Below, in pieces: positions 44,780 to 54,109 of a stretch of 64,000 nt of DNA; positions within the stretch are counted from its first letter, which is position 1; every line of letters starts with the position of its first letter. Origin of the DNA: an uncultured Lachnospiraceae bacterium. Its GTDB lineage: Bacteria; Bacillota; Clostridia; Lachnospirales; Lachnospiraceae. The translations under genes were made by a program, and so were the position numbers. The notes beneath the pieces are model-generated. The model was not told the origin of the DNA, searched no databases, and saw nothing but the letters and a program-made list of their open reading frames with translations. The stretch spans positions 25,670-89,669 of the forward strand of contig CAJTTT010000010.1 in the NCBI GenBank assembly GCA_910579285.1, written 5' to 3'.

Positions 44780-45544
44780 ATGATTTTTGAAAGTCATGCA
44801 CACTATGACGATGAGGCGTTTGACAAAGACAGGGAGGAGCTGCTTGCCTCTTTTGAGAGACACGGGATCGGGACGGTGGTCAATATAGGCGCCAGTCTTT
44901 CCGGGAGCGAGGCGACTGTGAAACTGGCGGAGCAGTATCCTTTTATATATGGAGCGGCAGGCGTGCATCCGAGCGAGGTGAAAGAGCTCTCGGAGGAAGG
45001 CATGGAGCGGCTGCGTGCGCTGTGCGGCCATGAAAAGGTTGTGGCGGTCGGCGAGACAGGGCTTGACTACCATTACCCGGAGCCTGCGGTATCCTTGCAG
45101 AAGGAGTGGTTTGCCAGACAGCTTGTGCTGGCTAGGGAGGTAAAGCTCCCCGTGATCGTCCATTCCAGAGAGGCGGCGAAAGACACGCTGGATATCATGC
45201 AGGCACATCACGCGGGGGAGATTGGCGGCGTGGTGCACTGCTTTTCCTATGCGAAGGAGATGGCCAGGGAGTATCTGAATATGGATTTCTATTTCGGCAT
45301 CGGCGGCGTTATCACCTTTAAAAATGCGAAGAAGCTCAAGGAGGCTGTGCAGTATATTCCTATGGACAAGATACTTCTGGAGACGGACAGCCCCTATCTT
45401 TCGCCGGATCCCCACCGGGGAGAACGCAATTCCTCACTGAACCTTCCCTATGTGGCGGAAGCGATCGCAGAACTTAAGGGGATTTCAAGTGAGGAAGTGG
45501 TGGAAATGACAGAGCGCAACGCGAGAAAACTGTTCGGACTCTAA
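44780..45544 (+). CDS. TatD-family metal-dependent DNase
   Basis: 254 residues. Metal-site motifs in order: MIFESHAHYDD (HxH), GETGLDYHYPEP, VIVHSREAAKDTLDIM, GVVHCFSYAKEM and LLETDSPYLSPDPHRGERN. TatD/YcfH-type enzymes cut DNA 3' to 5' and take part in repair or turnover, in the cytosol. Length is normal and the gene precedes rsmA, a common Firmicute arrangement. Start ATG has GGAGG upstream. Confidence 0.95.
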   Translation: MIFESHAHYDDEAFDKDREELLASFERHGIGTVVNIGASLSGSEATVKLAEQYPFIYGAAGVHPSEVKELSEEGMERLRALCGHEKVVAVGETGLDYHYPEPAVSLQKEWFARQLVLAREVKLPVIVHSREAAKDTLDIMQAHHAGEIGGVVHCFSYAKEMAREYLNMDFYFGIGGVITFKNAKKLKEAVQYIPMDKILLETDSPYLSPDPHRGERNSSLNLPYVAEAIAELKGISSEEVVEMTERNARKLFGL

Positions 45545-45617
45545 GAGAGGAGCCTGCGCGGCTTTTGTGTCGAAATATGGCACAGCGGCTGGCGGCGGGA
45601 GGGAAAGAGGCATCTTT

Positions 45618-46484
45618 ATGGCTGATTTGGGAAACTTTACAAATACTTCGGAAATACTCAGAAAATATCAGTTCCGCATGCAGAAAAAGTATGGGCAGAA
45701 TTTTCTGATTGACGCCAATATTCTGGCAAAGATCGTGGAGGCGGCGCAGATCACGAAAGAGGACCATGTTTTGGAGATCGGGCCGGGGATCGGCACCATG
45801 ACGCAGTACCTTGCGGAGGCGGCCGGCTGGGTGACGGCAGTGGAGATCGACAGGGACTTGATTCCGATTCTGGAAGAGACCCTGTCATCTTACGATAATG
45901 TCAAGATCCTGTGCGGGGATATTCTGAAAGTGGATCTTTCTGCGCTGGCAAAGGAACATGGCGGGCGTCCCCTAAAGGTGGTGGCGAACCTTCCCTATTA
46001 TATAACGACACCGATTATTATGGCGCTTTTTGAGAGCCGGATTCCGCTTGCGAGTATAACGGTCATGGTGCAGAGCGAGGTGGCAGATCGCATGCAGACC
46101 GGGCCGGGTTCCAAGGATTATGGGGCGCTGTCGCTTGCGGTCCAGTATTATGCGAAGCCGGAGATCGTTGCGAGAGTGCCGGCGTCCTGCTTTCTGCCGC
46201 GTCCCAATGTGGACAGCACCGTGGTGCGGCTGACAAAGTATGAGAAGCCGCCTGTGGAGGCGGCTGACGAAGCTTTTTTGTTTGCCGTGATCCGGGCGTC
46301 CTTCAACCAACGGCGCAAAACACTGGTAAACAGCCTTGCCAATGCGGGCGGCCTTGGGGTCACCAGAGGACAGGTGGAGACAGTTCTGGAAGAGATGGGG
46401 ATTTCTGCGATGGTACGCGGAGAAACGTTTACTTTAGAACGATTTGCCGAATTATCAGATCGGCTGCTGCGGCTGCGGAAGTGA
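45618..46484 (+). CDS. rsmA: 16S rRNA (A1518/A1519-N6) dimethyltransferase RsmA
   Basis: 288 residues. SAM-binding and catalytic motifs are standard: KYGQNFLIDANIL, EIGPGIGTMTQYLAE, VEIDRDLIPIL, VANLPYYITTPII (NLPY motif) and the C-terminal RPNVDSTVVRL with FNQRRKTLVNSL. It dimethylates two adjacent adenines in helix 45 of 16S rRNA during small-subunit maturation. I chose ATG at 45618, with a GAGGGAAAGAGG stretch upstream, over an earlier in-frame start. It lies 73 bases after tatD. Confidence 0.96.
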   Translation: MADLGNFTNTSEILRKYQFRMQKKYGQNFLIDANILAKIVEAAQITKEDHVLEIGPGIGTMTQYLAEAAGWVTAVEIDRDLIPILEETLSSYDNVKILCGDILKVDLSALAKEHGGRPLKVVANLPYYITTPIIMALFESRIPLASITVMVQSEVADRMQTGPGSKDYGALSLAVQYYAKPEIVARVPASCFLPRPNVDSTVVRLTKYEKPPVEAADEAFLFAVIRASFNQRRKTLVNSLANAGGLGVTRGQVETVLEEMGISAMVRGETFTLERFAELSDRLLRLRK

Positions 46485-46673
46485 ACCATCTATTTCTAAA
46501 AAATACAAGATAAGGGAATTTTATACAAAATTCATGCCATATATTGAGAGCCAGGGTACTTTTTTCGACGGATTTTGTTTACATTGATAAGGGACTATGG
46601 TAAACTGAAACAGATAATAGGGTCATTGTGTAGACGGATAAAATAGCGAAAGTACGTTGATGAGGTGAGTACC

Positions 46674-49295
46674 TTGGATAAGTTTGAATACAAAGCCAGC
46701 GCGGATGAGATCAAGGCGCTGATAGCAGAGGGAGAGTACGCGGAGGCGGTAAAGATTGCGGATAAGATTGACTGGCGCAGGGTCAGAGGCGTTATGATGC
46801 TGTGCACAATCAGCGATCTTTATAAAATTAACAGACGCTTTCAGGAGAGTAAGGATATTCTGCTGATGGCTTATGAAAAGCACCCGACGGGCAGACTGAT
46901 CATCTATTCTCTGTGTGAGCTTTGTATCAAGATGGGAGAGTACGACCAGGCGAGCGAATACTATAAGGAATTTGTGCAGATTGCGCCGAGAGATACGGGG
47001 CGATTTGTTTTGCAGTACCGGCTCTATGAGGCGCTGGACGTCAGCATAGAGGAGCGGATAGCGGTTCTGGAGGAATTTAAGAAGCGGGAGCCGAGAGAGA
47101 AGTGGGTGTACGAGCTCGCTTATCTGTATCACCGCATCGGCCTGACCACGAAGTGCGTGGAAGAATGTGACGAGATGTTTCTCTGGTTCGGCGAGGGAAG
47201 ATATGTGATTAAGGCGCTGGAGTTAAAGGCGCTGCATCAGCCGCTCAGCCCGGATCAGCAGGAAAAATATGATGCATACATAGAGGGAAGAAGCGCCGGG
47301 GAGGATGTGGATGAAGAGCCCGAGCCGGAGGAACTGCCTGATGATGTTTCGGGAGATACGCAGGTGGCGGAAGAGATCAGCCACAGACAGGCCGAAAGCG
47401 ATGAGGATGAAGACGATGTGCTGGCGGCGCCCACCACAGAGCTGCCCGAAGTCAAGACGGTGGATGTGGGGCAGTATAATACGATCAACCTCCAGATGGC
47501 TCTGGCGGAGAGCATGAAGGAAGTGCTGGCCGATGGGGAAGAGGGTTTCGACAGCGGGCAGGAACTGGAGGGCCCGGAAGACATGCCGGAGGATGCGGAA
47601 GAGTTCGGGACGGCAGCAGATTTTCCGGGAGACATGGAAAAAACAGTCCCGGAAGCCGCCTATGAGTTTGACGCGGAGACAGAGGAAGATTTAGAAGTTA
47701 CAGATGAGCCGGAAATAGAGGAACAGGCGCCTGTTGAAGATGCGGAGGAGATACGGGAGCCGTCCATCACGGACACGATCCTTGCGCCGCTCCTGGAGGA
47801 GACGGCGGAACTGCCCAAGGTAAACACGGCAGGCGATAAGGAGTTCCAGAAAGCCAGCGAAGAGATTGTGCGGGAGGACACGGCGGTCTTTGACGCACAG
47901 AAGATTATAGAGGAAATGACGAGGGAGGCCGAGCGACTGCAGGCCAGAGCCCTCAGGGAGCAGGCGCTTGCGGCTTCCAGGCCTACGGAATATGACAAGT
48001 ATCTGGCGCAGGAGTACGATGGACAGATCAGTTTTGTACTGCCTGACGCGGAGAAGGTAGAAAAACAGATTACCGGGCAGCTCAGCATTGACGACATTAT
48101 GGCTGAGTGGGAACAGTTGAAGAAGAATAACCAGGAGAAGCGGATGGAGGATGTCCGTCAGCATATCATGGCGCAGACGGGCAGTCTGTTTGCCAGTTTT
48201 GACGAGGCGACGAAGAACGGCCTTCTGGAAGAGCTGGAAAAAGCCTTTATGGCGGCTATTATGAAGGAATCCAGCAAGAATCCCCATGTGAAAAAGGTGG
48301 TGTTCCCGGACGATATGCCGGAGGAGAAAATTCCCCCTGCAAGAGAAAAACAGGCGGCTGTCCAGAATGCGGAAGAGGAGCCTAAGGCAGTCCGGGAGCT
48401 GGAAGATACAGACACTTCGGAAAACGCCGGTATTGCAGACGCAGAGGAAATAAAACCGGCGGAAAGGACGGAAAAGCCTGCGAGAGAGGCTGCTCCGGCG
48501 CAGGAAGCGGAGGATGCCGATACCGAGGAAGGGAACGCAAAGGAGCGGGAGCTCAGCCCGGAGGAACAGGAGCTTTTCGGAAAGTTTGTCCATCAGCGTA
48601 AATCTAAAAAACAGCTGATTCATGTGCTGGATAATATGAGCCTGGCGTCCTGTACGGGTAATATCATTATCACCGGGGAGGAAGAAGATACGGCGATGTC
48701 CCTGGCAAAGGCTCTGATCCGGGAAATGCAGTATACCGACAGCAATTTCTCCGGGAAAGTGGCGAAGATTGAAGGACATGTCCTGAATAAGAAGGATGTG
48801 GAGGCGACATTTTCCAAGCTGGATAACGGGGCGCTGATTATTGTGGAGGCAGCCCGGCTGAAAGCGGCTACCGTGGCGTCCATGATTAAGGTGCTTGAGA
48901 AGGAGAATATGGGTCTTCTTGCTCTGCTTGTAGGCACGAAGACAGAAGTGGGAGACCTGCTTGCGAAAAACAGCGCACTCGCAGACACCTTTAACCTGAG
49001 GGTGGATATCGAGCCCCTGGACAATGAGGCGCTGGTGGCCTACGCGAAGCAGTATGCGGAGGACATGGAGTATTCTATCGACGAATTTGGCATTCTGGCT
49101 CTGCACACGAGAATTGCGGACAGACAGACGAGTGACCATGAAGTGACGATTGCCGAGGTGCGGGATCTTGTGGATGAAGCAATTGAGTACGCCAATAAAA
49201 AAACACCGAAACATTTTATGGATATTTTGCTCGCAAAGAGGTATGATGAAGAGGACATGATTATACTGCGGGAAAAAGACTTCATGCATTACTAA
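46674..49295 (+). CDS. TPR protein with acidic middle and degenerate AAA-like C-terminal domain
   Basis: About 873 residues. Residues 1-190 are TPR-like helical repeats (EYAEAVKIADKIDW, GRLIIYSLCELCIKMGEYDQASEYYKEFVQI in pieces). A long Glu/Asp-rich, probably disordered region (about 195-610) contains one helical island with VLPDAEKVEKQITGQLSIDD. The C-terminal about 220 residues look like a CbxX/CfxQ-type AAA+ domain: NIIITGEEEDTAMSLAKAL at the Walker A position (no GxxGxGKT), GALIIVEAARLK at Walker B, then VEPLD-like and helical lid. Start is TTG at 46674, six bases after GAGGTG; the GTG at 46665 is inside the ribosome site. Function unknown; a scaffold role is plausible. Confidence 0.75.
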   Translation: MDKFEYKASADEIKALIAEGEYAEAVKIADKIDWRRVRGVMMLCTISDLYKINRRFQESKDILLMAYEKHPTGRLIIYSLCELCIKMGEYDQASEYYKEFVQIAPRDTGRFVLQYRLYEALDVSIEERIAVLEEFKKREPREKWVYELAYLYHRIGLTTKCVEECDEMFLWFGEGRYVIKALELKALHQPLSPDQQEKYDAYIEGRSAGEDVDEEPEPEELPDDVSGDTQVAEEISHRQAESDEDEDDVLAAPTTELPEVKTVDVGQYNTINLQMALAESMKEVLADGEEGFDSGQELEGPEDMPEDAEEFGTAADFPGDMEKTVPEAAYEFDAETEEDLEVTDEPEIEEQAPVEDAEEIREPSITDTILAPLLEETAELPKVNTAGDKEFQKASEEIVREDTAVFDAQKIIEEMTREAERLQARALREQALAASRPTEYDKYLAQEYDGQISFVLPDAEKVEKQITGQLSIDDIMAEWEQLKKNNQEKRMEDVRQHIMAQTGSLFASFDEATKNGLLEELEKAFMAAIMKESSKNPHVKKVVFPDDMPEEKIPPAREKQAAVQNAEEEPKAVRELEDTDTSENAGIADAEEIKPAERTEKPAREAAPAQEAEDADTEEGNAKERELSPEEQELFGKFVHQRKSKKQLIHVLDNMSLASCTGNIIITGEEEDTAMSLAKALIREMQYTDSNFSGKVAKIEGHVLNKKDVEATFSKLDNGALIIVEAARLKAATVASMIKVLEKENMGLLALLVGTKTEVGDLLAKNSALADTFNLRVDIEPLDNEALVAYAKQYAEDMEYSIDEFGILALHTRIADRQTSDHEVTIAEVRDLVDEAIEYANKKTPKHFMDILLAKRYDEEDMIILREKDFMHY

Positions 49296-49349
49296 AATAA
49301 GGCAGTTTATGATAGTCTCTTAATGTAATTAAAAACAGGGGGTTATGTT

Positions 49350-51338
49350 ATGGCAGTAAAGAAAGCGGCTAAGACATCCGGCGTGCAGAAAAAGCAGGAA
49401 AAACAGGTAAAGACAACGCCCAAAAAGGCAGAGAAGGAAACGTTGGAGGAGGTATTTATTTCCGAGGCCGACCAGTATGTGTTTGCCCAGGGAACGCACT
49501 ATGATATCTACAAAAAACTGGGGGCGCATCCTTCCGTGGAACATGGCGAGAAGGGCATGTTTTTTGCCGTGTGGGCGCCCAATGCCGCCAGTGTTCATGT
49601 GATAGGAACTTTTAACGGCTGGGATGAGGAAAAGCATGAGATGGAGAAGCTGGGGCCCGGCGGAATCTACAAGCTTTTCATTCCGGGTGTGGGAGAAAAT
49701 GAGCTTTACAAGTATCTGATTCGGACGCCCGCAGGTGAAAAGCTTTACAAGGCGGATCCCTTTGCCAATTACGCGGAGATGCGCCCGGGCAATGCGTCCA
49801 GAACTTTTGATATCAGCAAGTTTAAATGGTCGGACAGTGCATGGATGGCGGCCAGAGAAGGCAAAGACTACAATCAGGAACCTATGGCAATCTACGAGTG
49901 CCACATCGGTTCATGGATGAAGCACCCGGACGGGACAGAAGAAGGATTTTATAATTACCGTGAATTTGCGGACAGAATTGTGGATTATATGAAGGAGATG
50001 CACTATACCCATATCGAGCTTATGGGCATCGCGGAATATCCCTTCGACGGTTCCTGGGGATATCAGGTGACCGGCTATTACGCGCCTACATCCAGACATG
50101 GCGATCCGTCCGATTTCATGTATCTGATCAACATGCTCCACAAAAATAAAATCGGCGTTATTCTGGACTGGGTTCCGGCTCATTTCGCAACTGATGCCCA
50201 CGGACTTGGCTGCTTTGACGGACAGTGTATTTTTGAGCATCCCGATCCGAGGATCGGCGAGCATCCCGACTGGGGCACAAAGATTTTCAATTACGCCAAG
50301 AATGAGGTCAGAAATTTCCTGATTGCCAATGTTCTCTATTGGATCAGAGAGTATCATATTGACGGAATCAGAATTGATGCAGTGGCGTCCATGCTCTATC
50401 TGGACTACAGTAAGCAGGAAGGCCAGTGGGTGCCCAATAAATATGGCGGCAGGGAGAATCTGGATGCGATTGAGTTCTTTAAGCATTTAAATTCTGTGGT
50501 ACACGGGGCGTATCCCGGGTTCCTCACCATTGCGGAGGAGTCTACGGCATGGCCGAAGGTGACGGGCAAGGTGGAAGAGGACGGCCTTGGCTTCAGCTTT
50601 AAGTGGAACATGGGATGGATGCATGACTTCTGCGAATATATGAAGCTCGATCCCTATTTCCGCAAGAACAACCACTACGCCATGACCTTTGCCATGAGCT
50701 ACAACAACAGTGAAAACTATATTCTGCCCCTCTCCCACGATGAGGTGGTGCATCTGAAATGCTCTATGGTTAACAAGATGCCCGGATATCCCGTAGACAA
50801 ATACGCAAACCTGCGCGTAGGTTACGGTTATATGATCGGACATTCCGGCAAGAAGCTGCTCTTTATGGGACAGGATTTCGGCCAGGAGAGAGAGTGGAGC
50901 GAGACCAGGGAGTTAGACTGGAATCTGCTCGGCGAAGAGCAGAATAAGGGTATGCACGAGTATGTGAAAGAACTGCTCGCCCTTTATCGGAAATATCCGG
51001 CCTTGTATACGATTGACAATGATTGGGCAGGGTTCGAGTGGCTGAACGCTGATGATGCGGACCGCAGTACATACAGCTTTTACCGCAAGGACAAGACGGG
51101 CAAGAACAATATCATGTTTGTGCTCAATATGACTCCCATGAAATGGGAGAACTACAAGCTTGGGGTACCTAAGAAGAAAAAGTATAAGCTGCTCCTGAAC
51201 AGTGATGATAAGCGGTTTGGCGGAAACGGAAACGTGATTCCCGCTGAAATCACTGCAGTGAAAGAGCCTTGCAACTTCAAGGATTACAGTATTTCGTTTG
51301 ACCTGCCGCCTTATACGGCCGCGGTGTTCGTTTTCTAA
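49350..51338 (+). CDS. glgB: 1,4-alpha-glucan branching enzyme
   Basis: 662 residues of GH13 family with an N-terminal CBM48 module (GMFFAVWAPNAASVHVIGTFNGW). Catalytic regions: DWVPAHFATDAHG, DGIRIDAVASMLYLDYS (nucleophile Asp), AEESTAWPKVT (acid Glu), LPLSHDEVVHLKCSM (third Asp). The N-terminus carries a 35-residue Lys/Thr-rich extension (VKKAAKTSGVQKKQEKQVKT) that most GlgB proteins lack. It makes alpha-1,6 branches in glycogen. Start ATG follows GGGGGTTATGTT-type upstream bases. No other glg gene is in the window; a strong terminator follows. Confidence 0.95.
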   Translation: MAVKKAAKTSGVQKKQEKQVKTTPKKAEKETLEEVFISEADQYVFAQGTHYDIYKKLGAHPSVEHGEKGMFFAVWAPNAASVHVIGTFNGWDEEKHEMEKLGPGGIYKLFIPGVGENELYKYLIRTPAGEKLYKADPFANYAEMRPGNASRTFDISKFKWSDSAWMAAREGKDYNQEPMAIYECHIGSWMKHPDGTEEGFYNYREFADRIVDYMKEMHYTHIELMGIAEYPFDGSWGYQVTGYYAPTSRHGDPSDFMYLINMLHKNKIGVILDWVPAHFATDAHGLGCFDGQCIFEHPDPRIGEHPDWGTKIFNYAKNEVRNFLIANVLYWIREYHIDGIRIDAVASMLYLDYSKQEGQWVPNKYGGRENLDAIEFFKHLNSVVHGAYPGFLTIAEESTAWPKVTGKVEEDGLGFSFKWNMGWMHDFCEYMKLDPYFRKNNHYAMTFAMSYNNSENYILPLSHDEVVHLKCSMVNKMPGYPVDKYANLRVGYGYMIGHSGKKLLFMGQDFGQEREWSETRELDWNLLGEEQNKGMHEYVKELLALYRKYPALYTIDNDWAGFEWLNADDADRSTYSFYRKDKTGKNNIMFVLNMTPMKWENYKLGVPKKKKYKLLLNSDDKRFGGNGNVIPAEITAVKEPCNFKDYSISFDLPPYTAAVFVF

Positions 51339-51348
51339 ACTGAAACAA

Positions 51349-51387
51349 AAAACCCGCACACTCCATATGACTGGGTGTGCGGGTTTT
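51349..51387. terminator. Bidirectional hairpin terminator
   Basis: Perfect 13-base stem 51349-51361 with 51375-51387 (AAAACCCGCACAC and complement), 13-base loop. A- and T-runs on both sides serve glgB and the convergent restriction gene. Confidence 0.9.
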
Positions 51388-51399
51388 GAATTTTCGTAC

Positions 51400-52266
51400 T
51401 TATTCTGCCGTCCAGGAAGCGGTCAGCATCCGCCGGTCGGCAATAAACTGTTTGGCGGCTTTTACAGCATGTAGTACAAACAAATCGAGGGTGTCATTGA
51501 CTTTATATATCCTGCCATTGTTTTCGGGAATACCCGCCATAGCGTACATACCATGCCAGCCGTTCATGGAATAGGAACCGCCGCCGTTTACCATATGCTT
51601 GAATTCATCCATATTCAGGAAAGAACCGTCCAGTGTAATTGCCGCAGACCAGAATAAACCTTCCATAGCATTTCTGGAAAAAGTGACATCTCTTCCTACC
51701 CGGTCACGAATACTGGTTTTTGACTGAATGCACCCAAACACATGAACATCTCCGTGTATGGACTGGATCGCATATAAATCAAAATCTTTTCCCCAGGAAT
51801 TTAGCCCTTTGATATCGTCGGGCGTATTGGTCAGAGAGCCCTTCCTGATCATTTTTGTCAGATCAGACTGCAGAATTATTTTAATTTCGTTTTCCTGAAG
51901 ACGGGCGCTGTCAATGCTGGCGATATAGCGCTCAAATGAATGTCCGCTTGACTTGTTCCAGCTTTGCTGGGCGGAGAGACAGCGCTCGAGAACATCTGCC
52001 TGTACGCTTTCGGAAACGCCAAAATCAGATAAACTGGCAACGTGAAGTTTGTGGATCAGGGATATGCATTTCCAGATTTCGGCCTCTGAGACAGTGTTCG
52101 CATAATGCAGCAGTGATTCAACAAGCGTTGTATCAATGGCCTTTCTCTGAGCCGCTAATTTTGCCGCCTGCGGATTTTTTTTCTGTCCTTCCATCAAATA
52201 AGCTTCGTTCCACGTTCTGGTATAAGTGTTTTTACAAAAAGACAGATAATCTGAATTAATGTTCAT
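51400..52266 (-). CDS. Type II restriction endonuclease, probably BsaWI/CCGG family
   Basis: 288 residues. The C-terminal half has a PD-(D/E)XK-like core: KDFDLYAIQSIHGDVHVFGC followed by the segment QSKTSIRDRV, with a downstream Glu in NAMEGLFW. The K-x-S-I-R pattern is that of CCGG-cutting enzymes (Cfr10I, NgoMIV, BsaWI). The family call is from motif memory and needs a profile search. It overlaps the end of the methyltransferase gene by 11 bases, giving a methyltransferase-first operon on the minus strand. Start ATG has GGAG seven bases upstream. Confidence 0.72.
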   Translation of the reverse strand: MNINSDYLSFCKNTYTRTWNEAYLMEGQKKNPQAAKLAAQRKAIDTTLVESLLHYANTVSEAEIWKCISLIHKLHVASLSDFGVSESVQADVLERCLSAQQSWNKSSGHSFERYIASIDSARLQENEIKIILQSDLTKMIRKGSLTNTPDDIKGLNSWGKDFDLYAIQSIHGDVHVFGCIQSKTSIRDRVGRDVTFSRNAMEGLFWSAAITLDGSFLNMDEFKHMVNGGGSYSMNGWHGMYAMAGIPENNGRIYKVNDTLDLFVLHAVKAAKQFIADRRMLTASWTAE

Positions 52267-53440
52267 CGCAATACTCCATTAAAAGTTTACTTAGTTTTAT
52301 CCCCCAGGCATAGGCTAAAAGTGGTGGGACTGCATCGCCGATCTGTTCATATTTATCCTGCACTTCGCGGTCAATATGCGGGACGAGATAAGGGCCGCCG
52401 GCAAAATCATAGGCATCGGGAAAGGACTGTAGTCTGGCGCATTCCCTGACGGTCAGCGCCCTGTCATATTTTGGATGGACAAATTCGTCCAGACAGTGGC
52501 TTGTAACGGTGGGGGAGGGAGCATTTGATTTTAGACGGTAATTGCGTTTGATGAACATTTTTTTGGGCAATACGCGTCTTTCCTGCAATTTCTCCCGCTC
52601 TGCACCGACATAGCGTTCAAATAAATTTTTTAAACTTTCACCCTGTTTAAGCAAAGAAAATCTTTCCAGCGTGCAGGCCCTGTGCCGCATTGGCATATGA
52701 TAGGTAAGCGTATTGGCTGTACCGGCGCCAATTTTCCAGAATTCATTATTTCGCATCAAGTCTGCATAATCTGATTTGGCACGGGTATAAGATTTCTTTT
52801 CCGCATCGGAATTTGGAACAACGTTTGGGAGCCCGCACAATGCTTCCTTTACGGTTACGCCCTTATCGCTTGTAGCCTCGGGGGGAGACAGCCTGAGATT
52901 TTGATCCTTTGTGGCAAGAATAAAAAAGCGGCTTCTTTTCTGGGGCACTCCATAATCTGCAGCGTTTAAAATGAACTCTTCGTAATTGGTATAGCCGGAT
53001 TCCTTCAATTCGTTTTTCAGTATGTCTACAATAAGCTGGCTTGAGTTTTTCTCCGCTGTTTTTGTTGTGATAGCTGGTACATTTTCAAACAGGATCATTT
53101 TTGCATTGGCAATTTTTGCAATGCGGATACCTTCACGGAAAAGAAACTGCCTGTCGTCATAAAAAGAGCGGGAGGTATTTCCGGCAGTGGAAAAGGTTTC
53201 ACAGGGCATTCCGGATGTCACCAGATCAATCCCGCCTTCTGGAATGTAAGGTAAAAGCTGCTCAGACGTCACATTTCTTATGTCAGAGTGAATGATATGT
53301 ACCGATGGGTGGTTGGCCGCATATGTATCTACACAGCTTTTAATACATTCAATGGCTATTTTTGTATCAAATCCAGCTGCATGCAGCCCGGTGCAGATTC
53401 CGCCGGGGCCGCTAAAACAGTCAATATGTGTAAATGCCAT
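52256..53440 (-). CDS. DNA (cytosine-5) methyltransferase of a type II R-M system
   Basis: 394 residues. Motif I DCFSGPGGICTGLHAAGF, motif IV SGMPCETFSTAG (catalytic Cys), motif VI LFENVP, motif VIII QKRSRFF, motif X IGDAVPPLLAYAWG. It methylates cytosine in the recognition site and protects host DNA from the co-encoded endonuclease. Start is ATG at 53440 with GGAGG upstream; the frame is open further to 53662 but that part has no family similarity. The recognition region between motifs VIII and IX is not interpretable by eye. Confidence 0.95.
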   Translation of the reverse strand: MAFTHIDCFSGPGGICTGLHAAGFDTKIAIECIKSCVDTYAANHPSVHIIHSDIRNVTSEQLLPYIPEGGIDLVTSGMPCETFSTAGNTSRSFYDDRQFLFREGIRIAKIANAKMILFENVPAITTKTAEKNSSQLIVDILKNELKESGYTNYEEFILNAADYGVPQKRSRFFILATKDQNLRLSPPEATSDKGVTVKEALCGLPNVVPNSDAEKKSYTRAKSDYADLMRNNEFWKIGAGTANTLTYHMPMRHRACTLERFSLLKQGESLKNLFERYVGAEREKLQERRVLPKKMFIKRNYRLKSNAPSPTVTSHCLDEFVHPKYDRALTVRECARLQSFPDAYDFAGGPYLVPHIDREVQDKYEQIGDAVPPLLAYAWGIKLSKLLMEYCDEH

Positions 53441-53668
53441 GATCCATCTTCCTCCAAGATTTATCGATATTGCTTCAGCTTTGCAGCTTTCCATATTTTG
53501 TTTTATACATGGGGATTGCCAAAGCGAAGCCGGAATGACTTCCTGCAAAAGATGATATCCCAAATGTGTTAGATAAAGTGTAACAGAGGGAAAGGGAGGT
53601 GTCAATAGGAGCAGGGAAATGCAATGTACGGGAAAACGTATATCTGACGGTAAGACGATCAATTTGTG

Positions 53669-53697
53669 TTGACTAGTCTACACCTGTGTAGTACGAT
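53669..53697 (+). promoter_or_regulatory. Promoter with BlaI-type operator of the second BlaI/M56 pair
   Basis: TTGACT (53669-53674) and TACGAT (53692-53697) are 17 bases apart. A palindrome CTACAC-CT-GTGTAG (53678-53691) fills the spacer, where a bound repressor would block polymerase. Confidence 0.75.
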
Positions 53698-53719
53698 AGA
53701 AAACAAGGAGGGACAAACT

Positions 53720-54109
53720 ATGAATGAAATATTGCTTTCCGACTCCGAAAAAGAAATTTTGGAGTGGATGTGGGAGAAAGACAAGGAGTATTCCTACAGG
53801 GACATTGCGGCACAGTTTGGAGCGGACTCGGAAAAGGGTTGGAAAAAACAGACAGTGTCTACGTTTTTAACACGGATGGAACAAAAAGGAGTCATATCTG
53901 TTCGGTGTGAAGGGGAAGAACGGTTTAAAAAGAGGCGGTATTATAAGGCGGCGTTAAACAGACAGCAGTACGAGAGGGAGCGGGCGAGACGTCTCCTGGA
54001 TTCCTATTTTGACGGATCCTTGAATCGGTTTATGGCAGCGTTAAATGGAGGTGGGAAGCTGAGCGGCGCCGAAGCCGACGAGCTGAGAAAATTTCTGGAG
54101 GACATGTAA
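53720..54109 (+). CDS. BlaI/MecI-family repressor (second copy)
   Basis: 129 residues. Winged-helix features: LSDSEKEILEWMWEKDKEYSY (start), WKKQTVSTFLTRMEQKGVI (recognition helix) and a basic wing KKRRYYKAAL; C-terminal dimerisation helix EADELRKFLEDM. Start ATG with AAGGAGGG upstream. The palindrome in its promoter is the probable operator. It is only loosely similar to the first BlaI at 14.6 kb. The stop codon overlaps the ATG of the partner gene by one base (TAATG), so they are translationally coupled. Confidence 0.92.
   Translation: MNEILLSDSEKEILEWMWEKDKEYSYRDIAAQFGADSEKGWKKQTVSTFLTRMEQKGVISVRCEGEERFKKRRYYKAALNRQQYERERARRLLDSYFDGSLNRFMAALNGGGKLSGAEADELRKFLEDM

Noticed and set aside
47691..49289. 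A 532-codon minus-strand frame under the TPR/AAA-like gene.
   Set aside because: Reverse shadow of an acidic, Glu-rich gene, giving a Phe/Leu/Arg-rich translation without any motif.
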